Position numbers and translations under genes: made by a program. A stretch of 64,000 bases of DNA from Bradyrhizobium diazoefficiens (GTDB lineage: Bacteria; Pseudomonadota; Alphaproteobacteria; Rhizobiales; Xanthobacteraceae): the NCBI RefSeq assembly GCF_016616425.1, contig NZ_CP067101.1, positions 5,642,001 to 5,706,000 on the forward strand. The letters are read 5' to 3'. Below the pieces are notes generated by a model that saw nothing but the letters and a program-made list of their open reading frames with translations, had not been told where the DNA came from and searched no databases. The stretch's first letter is position 1, and every line of letters begins with the position of its first letter. This document shows, piece after piece, positions 26,338 to 35,400 of this stretch.

Positions 26338-27225
26338 ATGATCTCGGTCATTATTCCTCACCTCAACCAGGCCGATGCCCTAGAGGCCTGTTTGCGAAGC
26401 CTGGATGGACAGACCCTGTCTCGGGACATGTTCGAGGTCATCGTGGTGGACAACGGCTCGGCGATGTCGCCGACGGATGTCGTTGCCGGCCATCCCGGCG
26501 TAAGGCTGGCGTCCGAATCGCATCCAGGTCCCGGTCCGGCGCGAAACGCGGGCGCGGCTTATGCGAAAGGCGACATCCTCGCCTTTATGGATGCCGACTG
26601 TCGGGCTCACCCGGACTGGCTGACCGCGATCCACAAGGCGTTCCAGCAAGTCAGGCCGGCGACAATCCTTGGCGGAGAGGTCCTCATCCGGCCCGCCGTC
26701 GAAGGACGCGTCACCGCGATCGAAGCCTACGAAAGCGTTTTCGGCTTCCGCAATCGGTTATACGTTACCAAGCACGGCTACTCCGTCACGGCGAATCTCG
26801 CAGTTCGCCGCGACGACTTTGCGAGGATCGGACCTTTCCCGGGCATTCAGTTCGCGGAAGATATGCAATGGGGACAAATGGCCATCCGCGCTGGTTGCGA
26901 ATTTCGCTACGTCCCCGGGATGATCGTGTACCACCCTGCGCGGCGCTCTCTTCGGGAGCTCTATGCAAAGTGGGACCGCCAAATCGCGCATTACCGCAAC
27001 ATGGCACAGGCCGCGCGCGGCTGGCGGCTGCGCTGGTTGGCCACGGCCCTGCTCGTCCTCGCATCGCCGGCGGTTGGCGCGATCACCGTTCTGACGAGCG
27101 GACGGCTCCATGGGATAGGCGCTCGCCTCAAGGCGATCGCCGTTCTCTGCGCGGTTCGGAGCCATCGAACGGCCAAGATGCTGGCCCTGCTCCGGCGAGA
27201 GGGCGCAGTCGTCTGGAATCGCTAA
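26338..27225 (+). CDS. Glycosyltransferase family 2
   Basis: This 295-residue GT-A enzyme begins MISVIIPHLNQADALEACL and has EVIVVDNGS at about 37, the donor-metal motif AFMDADCRAHPDWL at about 82-95, and FAEDMQWGQMA (about 172) as the catalytic-acid block. A hydrophobic stretch near residues 230-260 may anchor it in the membrane. It would extend the lipid-linked repeat unit. It is transcribed away from the wec genes, and its stop overlaps the convergent gene by 4 bases. Confidence 0.88.
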   Translation: MISVIIPHLNQADALEACLRSLDGQTLSRDMFEVIVVDNGSAMSPTDVVAGHPGVRLASESHPGPGPARNAGAAYAKGDILAFMDADCRAHPDWLTAIHKAFQQVRPATILGGEVLIRPAVEGRVTAIEAYESVFGFRNRLYVTKHGYSVTANLAVRRDDFARIGPFPGIQFAEDMQWGQMAIRAGCEFRYVPGMIVYHPARRSLRELYAKWDRQIAHYRNMAQAARGWRLRWLATALLVLASPAVGAITVLTSGRLHGIGARLKAIAVLCAVRSHRTAKMLALLRREGAVVWNR

Positions 27226-28436
27226 CTGATCGCGATGCGCTGCGACTCGCTGCCGGGAAGCCGCACTGGCCGTTCGAAAGCGACGTTGTGGCTGAGGTCC
27301 CGCAGGTCGGTGCGCCGGCCGAACGACCACAAAATCCAACCGAGTTCGTAGCTGCGGCACTCGAGTCGAACGCCGACGTCGGCACTGTCGATCAGCGCTC
27401 CCTTGGTTTCGAGCCAAGTGGATTTGAGCGCGCGCATTATCCGCGGAGCCTTGGTGTTCAATTCACCTTTGCGGATCTGAGAACGGATCGTCAGGTTGAG
27501 CTCGGGCACGAGCATGGTCCGGCCAAGTTGGTTGTAGCCTAGGACCCAGTTGAATCCCTTGACCAGGGCATCCCGCGCTCCCCGTCGCCCAAAACGCTCC
27601 GCCCATTCCAGCAGTGCTGGCGCCATTCCGTACTGGTGGACTGAGTAAACTTCGTAGAAATCGAGGACACGGCCGCTCATTGCATCGAAGAACCACGGCC
27701 ATTCGCCCTGTGGGCCTTGAAGCGCAATCAGATCACGCACACAAGTGTCAGCTACGACGAGCGCGGATGCGTCGCCAGTGAACTCGCCATACTGATAGCA
27801 GGCGATGGCGAGATAAGTTTGCGTAGCGAATGACGCGAAACGGCGACGGAAGCCGGACGGCGCATCGAAGAACAATCCGGAAGCGCTATGGAAACGCTCC
27901 CTCAGGAAACGGTAGAGCGGGCCAGCGAAGCATAGCCACTCCCTCTCGCCTGCCCTGGCCTGCGCGATGACTCCCGTAAGCAACATGCCCAGGTCCTGCG
28001 CGCGAAACGTCCGCCATCGCGACTGATCCGAAAGAACCGCCTTCAGCTCAAACCGTACCTGCTCGGGAATGGGAAGGCGGAGCTCGGCAGCGGCCCACAG
28101 CGCCATGCCGAACGCATATTTGCGCACGGGAAGCGTGGTAAGCCGTGCGGCATTTCGATGGAAAATCTCTGGGAGATCGATGTCAGCTGGAAGCTTCGCG
28201 ACTCGCGACATCCCGAGCAGGACGTTAAGGGTATAGAATACGTCGCTATGCGGTACCGACCTGTTCGGCGAAGCGCGCCCATCGAGGTGATAGACATGCG
28301 ACCAACTGCGCTCTTCGGGCAGCCAGCAGCATTCGAGGCCCTTGAGCGCATAGTCCACCAGGGGCGAGTTTGGCGACGGCGCTTTCGCTGCAGCGGGCCC
28401 TATGAGTTTCACACCCGAATTCCGACTGATCATCAT
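27222..28436 (-). CDS. Unknown protein, possible alpha/alpha-toroid fold
   Basis: I do not recognise this 404-residue protein. It has no signal peptide or membrane segment. It is rich in aromatic residues and has repeated helix-pair-like blocks (HSDVFYTLNVLLGM, FASFATQTYLAIACYQYGEF, YEVYSVHQYGMAPALLEWA), which resemble toroid folds found in uronate lyases, six-hairpin glycosidases and epimerases. It lies 26 bases after the HlyB/HlyD-type exporter genes and its tail overlaps the GT2 gene, so it may be co-expressed with the exporter. A glycan-acting role is only a guess. Confidence 0.6.
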   Translation of the reverse strand: MMISRNSGVKLIGPAAAKAPSPNSPLVDYALKGLECCWLPEERSWSHVYHLDGRASPNRSVPHSDVFYTLNVLLGMSRVAKLPADIDLPEIFHRNAARLTTLPVRKYAFGMALWAAAELRLPIPEQVRFELKAVLSDQSRWRTFRAQDLGMLLTGVIAQARAGEREWLCFAGPLYRFLRERFHSASGLFFDAPSGFRRRFASFATQTYLAIACYQYGEFTGDASALVVADTCVRDLIALQGPQGEWPWFFDAMSGRVLDFYEVYSVHQYGMAPALLEWAERFGRRGARDALVKGFNWVLGYNQLGRTMLVPELNLTIRSQIRKGELNTKAPRIMRALKSTWLETKGALIDSADVGVRLECRSYELGWILWSFGRRTDLRDLSHNVAFERPVRLPGSESQRIAIS

Positions 28437-28462
28437 TGCCAGTACACCCTCGAAAAGCCGGC

Positions 28463-29890
28463 TCAGTACTCCCGGATACTTTCATCCAGGCCGCGAAGCA
28501 GAGGATAGAGGAAATATGAAATCACCGTCCGCTTTCCGGCCTTCATCTCGGCGGTGACCGCCATACCGGGCATCAACCGAAAGTGTTCGGACGGCAGCCG
28601 AAGGCGCGTGTCCCGCAAATCGATCAGTACGCGGTAATAGGGAGCTGACGATCTGCGCGCACCTTCGGCCTTCGCGTCTGGCGAGAATGAGTCCTGACTG
28701 ATGACTCCGACCTCGCCGGTAGCGGTGCCGTACTTCTGAAATGGAAATGCCTCGAACTTCACTCTTACGGCCTGCCCGACCGCCACCTGCCCGATGTCCC
28801 TTCCCTCGACGTTGACCTCCGCCCGGAGCGCTTCGTCCCGAGGAACCAACACGAACAATGTTTCGGCCTCGCGGACCACCGAACCAACTGTCCGATCTGC
28901 AATTTCGAGCACCACCGCATCAGCCGGCGCGTTCAGCACGATCAGTTGCCGGCGGAGTTCCGCCTTCTTCAGCTCTTCGGCAGTGCTATTGCGTTTTGGC
29001 AACGCCTCGACAAGCTCCTGATAGGCGGCACGGCGAAACTCGGCCGCGAACACTTTCTGGTCTGAACGGGCCTTTTCCAGGCGATGCATGTTGTCGACGA
29101 TGCTGCCACGGACTCGCGCCAGGTTACTTTCAACCTCCAACCGCGCATCCCGAGATAGCAGGAAGTTCAGCTTTGAACCGACCTCCTTGGCCATCAACGC
29201 ATTTCGCATGGCTTCAATGGACTGCATGGTGTCCAGCCGCTGGGCCAGGACCAACTCCTCGTTCTGAGCCGTTTTTAGATTGGCCTGTGCAGACGCAATC
29301 TGCGCGTCATAGTTCTGGATCTGAAGGTCGTAGGCCGCCCTCCTTTGGAGGAATACCCTTCTCTGTAGAACCTGATCGGAGTTCGCCGCCTTCTCGACGA
29401 CGTAGTCCACGCCGTCCAATTCGGCCCGAAGCCGGTCGATGGAGGCGTCGAGGCCCGCCAGGCGGTCGCGCAGTTGAGCAAGATCGGCCTGAGAAAATGT
29501 GGGATCGAGGATCGCCAGCACGTCGCCGCGATTCACGGAATCGCCGGCCTTAACGCGAATCTCGCGAATGACCGACGTTTCCAGCGGCTGGACAACCAGG
29601 TTGGGACGCGTCGTGATCAGCTTACCGTGTGCAGTCACAATCATATCAACGCGCGAAACGCAGGCGAAAGCTATCGCCGTAACGATGAGGGCGGCGACAC
29701 AATAGAGCGTGATCCGTCCCACACGCGGTGGCGTCAGCTGCTCGATCTCGGCTGCGTCCGACTGAAATTGCGCGACGACGCGAGAACCTGTTGGCGCGGG
29801 CCTCAAGAGCCGCCGTTTTGTCCGCGAAATGAGCACAGGCCCGGATCGGCCCGGGGCGGCTTCAACTCTGGTCTTTTCAACCGCGGTCAT
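28463..29890 (-). CDS. Type I secretion membrane fusion protein (HlyD family)
   Basis: This 475-residue adaptor has one membrane segment at about residues 55-77, a lipoyl half (SVIREIRVKAGDSVNRGDVLA), a long coiled coil with Gln/Arg-rich helices (about 120-320), the returning lipoyl half and a C-terminal beta-barrel ending in VISYFLYPL. It would pair with the exporter encoded immediately upstream and a TolC-type protein not in the window. The ATG at 29890 overlaps the exporter stop as ATGA; a longer frame upstream is rejected. The coiled coil is longer than in the first system's adaptor. Confidence 0.93.
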   Translation of the reverse strand: MTAVEKTRVEAAPGRSGPVLISRTKRRLLRPAPTGSRVVAQFQSDAAEIEQLTPPRVGRITLYCVAALIVTAIAFACVSRVDMIVTAHGKLITTRPNLVVQPLETSVIREIRVKAGDSVNRGDVLAILDPTFSQADLAQLRDRLAGLDASIDRLRAELDGVDYVVEKAANSDQVLQRRVFLQRRAAYDLQIQNYDAQIASAQANLKTAQNEELVLAQRLDTMQSIEAMRNALMAKEVGSKLNFLLSRDARLEVESNLARVRGSIVDNMHRLEKARSDQKVFAAEFRRAAYQELVEALPKRNSTAEELKKAELRRQLIVLNAPADAVVLEIADRTVGSVVREAETLFVLVPRDEALRAEVNVEGRDIGQVAVGQAVRVKFEAFPFQKYGTATGEVGVISQDSFSPDAKAEGARRSSAPYYRVLIDLRDTRLRLPSEHFRLMPGMAVTAEMKAGKRTVISYFLYPLLRGLDESIREY

Positions 29891-32091
29891 GCGACCTGCC
29901 TCGTCTGCTGATTCCAGAGATGTCTGTAGAAGGTGCACTTCGACAGCAGCGCGTCGTGACGATCCACATCGACGATCCGCCCACGGTCGATCACCACAAT
30001 CTGGCTTGCGTCCGACAGCATCGAAAGCCGGTGCGATACGATGATGACGGTTCGTCCCTCCGCGATACGTCGCAGATTGCGTCGAATGATCGCTTCGCTC
30101 TCGGAATCCAGTGCGCTGGTGGCTTCATCGAGGATCAGGATGCGCGGGTTCACGATCAAGGCCCGCGCGATCGCAAGCCGCTGCTTTTGCCCGCCTGACA
30201 GGTTCGATGCCTGCTCTTCGAGCATGGTATCGAATCCCCTCGGTAGCCGCTCAATGAACTCGTCGGCGCCGGCGAGCTGAGCCGCCCGGACAACCTCCTC
30301 GAAAGTGGCGTCGCGCTTCACGCAAGCAATATTTTCGCGCACTGTGCCCCGGAACAGGAAATTGTCCTGGAGCACGATGCCGAGATTCCGCCGTAGATGG
30401 GCGAGATCGATCTCGCGCGAATCGTGACCGTCGATCCGCACCAATCCCTGCTGCACCGGATACATTCCCGCAATAAGCCGCGTCAGCGTCGTCTTGCCCG
30501 AACCGCTCCGGCCGACAATTCCAAAGATTGAACCCGGAGCGATCGACAAGGACACGTCGTCCAGCGCCGGCGTACCCTCGCCATAGCGGAACGTAACGTT
30601 TTCGAACTCGATCTGACCGGCAAAGTCCGGCCGCAGGCCCTCACGATGACCGTCCCGTTCCAGCTCCCTGTTCATGACCTCGCCGAGCATCTTAACGGCC
30701 AGCGCAACCTCTTGATATTCGTGCACCATGGTCACCATCTGCACCAGCGGCCCCGAAACGCGTCCCGCCAGCATGTTGAAGGCGACCAGTGCGCCGATCG
30801 TCATCTGGCCGCCGAAGACGTCGAGTGCGCCCAAGGCCACAATGCCGAGTGTCATCATCTTCTCGAGGAAGCCGGTCAACGCCTGCGCGCCCGCCGAGAT
30901 TTTCTCAACACCGAACCGCATCGATACCGATTGCGCGCAACGACCGTCCCATGTCCTGTTCTGGCTTGGCTCCATGGCCAACGACTTCACGGTGCGCATT
31001 CCGTGCACGGTCTCGACCAGGAAGGCCTGGCGGCCGGCCTCGGCCTGATACAGCTGGTAGAGCCGCCGTCGGAACGGGCCCATCAGAACGGCAATCACGC
31101 TCGCACTGAGGGCCGTGAAGGCCAGCACGACGCATGTCAGCTTGATACTGTAGAGCGCGAGGATCGGCAGAATAACGAACAGCGAGAGCGCGTCCAAGGC
31201 AGTCAGGAACAGTCGGCCGGTCAGGAACTCACGGATCCGTCCGGCCTGCTGCATGTGCTTCACCAAGACACCGGCCGAGATGCGCTCGAAGAAGGTTACC
31301 GGAAGTCCCAAAAGATGACGAAACGTCCTGGTTGCGACCCGGATGTCAATCTTGTTCGTGGCATACAGCAGCAGGTAACGCCGCAAGAAGCTGAATATCG
31401 CATCGAAGCAGAGCGCAAGGATCGCGCCAGCCGAGAGCACGTAGAGTGTCGTGAGACTCTCGTGGACAAGTACCTTGTCGATGACGAGCTGAAAGAAGAT
31501 CGGAAGTGCCAACCCCAGCGCATACAGGAACATCGCAGCAATTGCGACATCGGAAAACAACCGCCACTCCCGCAACATTTCGGGTACGAACCAGCGCAAC
31601 CCGAAGGGCCTATGGCCCCGCGATGGAGAGCTCTCGCGCTTGAACAGAACGGTCTTTCCGAGCCATCTGGCGCAAAACCGGTCCGCATCGACCAGCAGAT
31701 GCTCGCCCCTCCGCTCAGCCAGTGGATCGAAGACCGTTACAGCGTCGCATTCCGGCCCGGCGCCGACCACGAGGACCCAATTCCCGTTCGAGAGCTGAAC
31801 AAGCGCCGGATAGGCTTCGCCGAGCCGGCACATCGCCTTCCAATCGAGCTGCGCCGCGTGGGCACGAAGTCCCGCATCATGGGCCATGCGCAGCAGGAGG
31901 TCGGTCGAGATGCCGGAATCGTCGACAGCATAGGCGTGCCGCAACCGGTCGGAAGGCAGATCGATACCGTGATGGGCAGCGACCCTTGACAGGCATTCGA
32001 GGGCGGTTTGCGCAGCCCGACGCGGCTCGTCCTCCAACGACGGCGGTGCTGGCTCACAGCTCTCGATTTCAACGGAAGTTGCTTGAGACAT
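29887..32091 (-). CDS. Type I secretion ABC transporter with degenerate C39-like domain (HlyB/RtxB family)
   Basis: This 734-residue exporter has an N-terminal C39 peptidase-like domain (about residues 28-150). The alignment of AQTALECLSRVAAHHG with C39 enzymes places Thr at the catalytic Cys, so it probably binds substrate instead of cutting it. Six membrane helices follow (about 175-440). The ATPase domain has Walker A GRSGSGKTT (about 527), LSGGQKQRLAIARA (about 629), ILILDEATSALD (about 650) and SHRLS (about 691). It would export the 2239-residue protein encoded upstream, together with the HlyD partner. It overlaps the 111-residue gene by 23 bases. Confidence 0.94.
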   Translation of the reverse strand: MSQATSVEIESCEPAPPSLEDEPRRAAQTALECLSRVAAHHGIDLPSDRLRHAYAVDDSGISTDLLLRMAHDAGLRAHAAQLDWKAMCRLGEAYPALVQLSNGNWVLVVGAGPECDAVTVFDPLAERRGEHLLVDADRFCARWLGKTVLFKRESSPSRGHRPFGLRWFVPEMLREWRLFSDVAIAAMFLYALGLALPIFFQLVIDKVLVHESLTTLYVLSAGAILALCFDAIFSFLRRYLLLYATNKIDIRVATRTFRHLLGLPVTFFERISAGVLVKHMQQAGRIREFLTGRLFLTALDALSLFVILPILALYSIKLTCVVLAFTALSASVIAVLMGPFRRRLYQLYQAEAGRQAFLVETVHGMRTVKSLAMEPSQNRTWDGRCAQSVSMRFGVEKISAGAQALTGFLEKMMTLGIVALGALDVFGGQMTIGALVAFNMLAGRVSGPLVQMVTMVHEYQEVALAVKMLGEVMNRELERDGHREGLRPDFAGQIEFENVTFRYGEGTPALDDVSLSIAPGSIFGIVGRSGSGKTTLTRLIAGMYPVQQGLVRIDGHDSREIDLAHLRRNLGIVLQDNFLFRGTVRENIACVKRDATFEEVVRAAQLAGADEFIERLPRGFDTMLEEQASNLSGGQKQRLAIARALIVNPRILILDEATSALDSESEAIIRRNLRRIAEGRTVIIVSHRLSMLSDASQIVVIDRGRIVDVDRHDALLSKCTFYRHLWNQQTRQVA

Positions 32092-32404
32092 TTGGAGATC
32101 GTGGGCTGTCCGAAACTGACGAGGCAGGCTCGACTCGCGCAGTCGCCTGAGGCGCGGCGATCGGCGCTCTGGGCCGGGAGCGCTGGATGACGCCGGCGTC
32201 GACCAGCCCCTGGAGCGCGTTCTGCATCACCTCCACCGAGTTCGCGAACGATTCTGCGGAGAAGATCAGTCTTTGCTGAAAGACTTTCTTGGGCGCGTTG
32301 TTGGCGTCACGTTCCGTAGGCGAAAGACTGACCAGGTCCACCCGCACGATCGACCCGCCAATCGTGACCTCGTCCACCCCATCGGTATAGATCTCGGAAT
32401 GCAT
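32069..32404 (-). CDS. Small protein of unknown function between giant secreted protein and its exporter
   Basis: This 111-residue soluble protein has an ordered first half (EIYTDGVDEVTIGGSIVRVDLVSL is beta-rich, then a helix SVEVMQNALQGLVDAG) and a disordered Ala/Pro/Ser tail. I do not recognise the family. The ATG at 32404 has AGGAGA seven bases upstream and follows the giant gene by 9 bases. Its 3' end overlaps the exporter start by 23 bases. The position suggests a role in secretion, such as a substrate chaperone or adaptor, but this is context only. Confidence 0.7.
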   Translation of the reverse strand: MHSEIYTDGVDEVTIGGSIVRVDLVSLSPTERDANNAPKKVFQQRLIFSAESFANSVEVMQNALQGLVDAGVIQRSRPRAPIAAPQATARVEPASSVSDSPRSPNVSSNFR

Positions 32405-32413
32405 TGCAGTCTC

Positions 32414-35400
32414 CTATGCTGCGAGCTGCGGCCTGAAGAGGACGTCAACCGCGTAGCTCGTCGCGTTGAAGGTATTGGTGGGGAAGAGGCTTCCCGACCC
32501 GTATGCATAGACGCCGTTCCCGCCGCTGGACGCGGATGACGGGGCGGTCAATGGTCCGTTGGTTACCGAACTGGCAAATAGATTCGGATCGTCAGAGTAG
32601 TTTCCCGCAGTGTGGTAGGAGGCGACATAGGTCGTGCCCGCTGTGATGGTGACCGGCGTCGCGAAATTGACCTGTTGCCAGCCACTCGCCGTCTCGTTGG
32701 TGAATGTGGCGGTCGCCAACAGGGTCCCGGTGCTGCTCCAAAGATCGGCGACGTGAGTGCCGGTATTGGATGGTCCTTTATAGAAGCGCAGCCCCATGAC
32801 GTCGCCCGCGGTGGACGCCTGGAACTTCATGCCGAGCTCAACCGAATTCGGATCATTCACCGTCACCACGCTGGGCGTTGGATTCGAGCTGAACAGGCTT
32901 GTTGTGCTTGCCGACGGCGCGTGAACGGCCACGGCCACACTTGCGCTCGCCGTCCCACCCCGACCGTCCGAGATGGTGTAGTTGAACGAGGCCGGTCCGG
33001 TGTAATTGTTCGCCGATGTGAACGTCACCGTATTGTTCTGGGCGCTGAAGCCGACCGTGCCGTTGACGGCTCCACTGACCCCCGTGATCGTCAATGGGTC
33101 TCCATTCGGATCGGTGTCGTTGGCAAGCAACGACGCACCGGAGATGCTCAGCGGAACCCCTTGGGTCGCGTTGAAGCCGCTATCGTTGTTCGCAATCGGT
33201 GACTGGTTGGTGCCGCCGCTCGAACTGCTGAACACCACGTCCACCCAATAGTTGGTAGCGTTGAAGGTGCTGGTCGGGAACAGACTGCCGGTCCCGTAGG
33301 TGTAGACACCATTGTTGCTCGACGGAGCCGTGAGCGGGCCATTGCTATGGGCTGTCGTGAAATAGTTCGCTGTGTCGGTATAGTGGCCATTGCTATGGAA
33401 GCTCGCGACATACGCCGTGCCGGCAGAAATGGACACGGGACTACCGAATGTGGCCGTCTGCCACCCGCTGCTGGTTTCATTCGTGAACGTTGCGCTCGCC
33501 AATAGCGTTCCCGTGCTGCTCCACAACGAGGCGGTATGCGTGCCTGTGTCACTGGCGCTCTTGTAGTATTTGATTCCGGTGATCGTACCGGCCGCCGAAG
33601 ACGAGAATCGCACACCGAGATTGACCTGCGAGGCATCGGGATCCGACAGTGTCGCCGGCGTGTCGGAGTTCGAGAACAGACTAGCCGTCGTGGGAGCCGT
33701 GCTTACGGTTACATTGAACGTCTCGCTGGCCGCGAGGCCGCCCAGATCGGTCGCGACGGCCTTCACGCCGAGCGTGCCGACATCAGCTGAAGTCGGTGTA
33801 CCGCTGAAGGTTCGAGTCGAGGCGTTGAAGGTCAGCCAGGCAGGAAGTGCCGAGCCGTCGGCTGCTGTTGCCGTGTAGCCGAGTGAATCGCCGGAATCGA
33901 CGTCGGTGAAGGTGCCGGCCGGCAGCGTCAGCGAGAACGCCGAACCCACCGTTGCGGTCTGATTGCCGGTCTGAATCGCCAGCACCGGCGCATCGTTGGC
34001 GCCATGAATGGTGATCGTGAGCGTGGTCGACGATGTCGCGCCGGCGGCGTCCCGCATCGTGTAGTTGAAGACGTCCGTCAGCGTGTTAGTCGCAAGCCGC
34101 AAGGCCTGCACGGCGGGATCTGTCTCATTGACCGTATAGGTGAAGGCGCCTGAAGCATTGAGCACGAGGTTCCCATGCGTGCCGTTCAGCGCCGAGCCGA
34201 GCGTGCCGGAGGTCGAGCCGAAGCTGACCGCAGTCACGGTCTTGGTGTCGCCGGCGTCTGGATCGGTATCGTTGGTCAGCACGTTTCCCGTGGCGGGCGA
34301 GCCGCCGGAGCCGTTGTTGACCCCGCCCTTCTCGGTGGCGTCGCCTGTATCAGCGACCGCGGTTGGCGGCGTATTCGGAGTCGTCGTCACGGTAATATTG
34401 AACGTTTCGCTTGCAGCAAGGCTGCCGAGATCCGTTGCGGTTGCCTTCACACCCAGCGTGCCGACATCCGCTGACGATGGTGTACCGCTGAAGGTTCGAG
34501 TCGAGGCGTTGAAGGTCAGCCATGCAGGAAGTGCCGAGCCGTCAGCCGCCGTTGCCGTGTAGCTGAGCGAATCGCCGGAATCGACGTCGGTGAATGTGCC
34601 GGCCGGCAACGTCAGCGAGAACGCCGACCCCACCGTTGCGGTTTGGTTGCCGGTCTGGGCCGCCAGCACCGGCGCATCGTTGGCGCCATGAATGGTGATC
34701 GTGAGCGTGGTCGACGATGTCGCGCCGGCGGCGTCCCGCATCGTGTAGTTGAAGACGTCCGTCAGCGTATTGGTCGCAAGCCGCAAGGCTTGCACGGTGG
34801 GATCAGTCTCGTTGATCGTATAGGTGAAGGCGCCTGAAGCATTGAGCACGAGGCTCCCATGCGCGCCGTTCAGCGCCGAGCCGAGCGTGCCGGAGGTCGA
34901 ACCGAAGCTGACCGCGGTCACGGTCTTGGTGTCCCCGGCGTCCGGATCAGTGTCGTTGGTCAGTACGTTTCCCGTCGCGGGCGAACCGCCGGTGCCGTTA
35001 TTGACGCCGCCCTTCTCGGTGGCGTCGCCCGTGTCGGCGACCGCCGTCGGCGGCGTGTTCGTGCCGGCGGATCCGTTGAAAATCACGTCGACAAAGTAGT
35101 TGGTCGCCTTGAAGACGCTGGTCGGGAATATGCTTCCGGTTCCGTAGCCATACACGCCATTTCCCGTGGCGGGGGCGCTCAGCTGGCCATTGCTGATCGA
35201 CGTGGTGAAATAGTTCTGGGTGTCCGAATAATTGCCGTTGGTATGGTAGGAAGCGACATATGTCGTGCCCGCAGTAATGGATATCGGGCTCGAGAAACTG
35301 ACCTGCTGCCAGCCGCTGGCGGTCTCACCCGCGAAGGTCGCGGTGCCGAGCAGCGTTCCCGTCGAACTCCAGAGATGCGCGACGTGGGTACCTGTGTTTA

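Noticed and set aside
30646..31989. 447-codon plus-strand frame
   Set aside because: It is antisense to the HlyB-type transporter, with low-complexity charged residues and no start signal.
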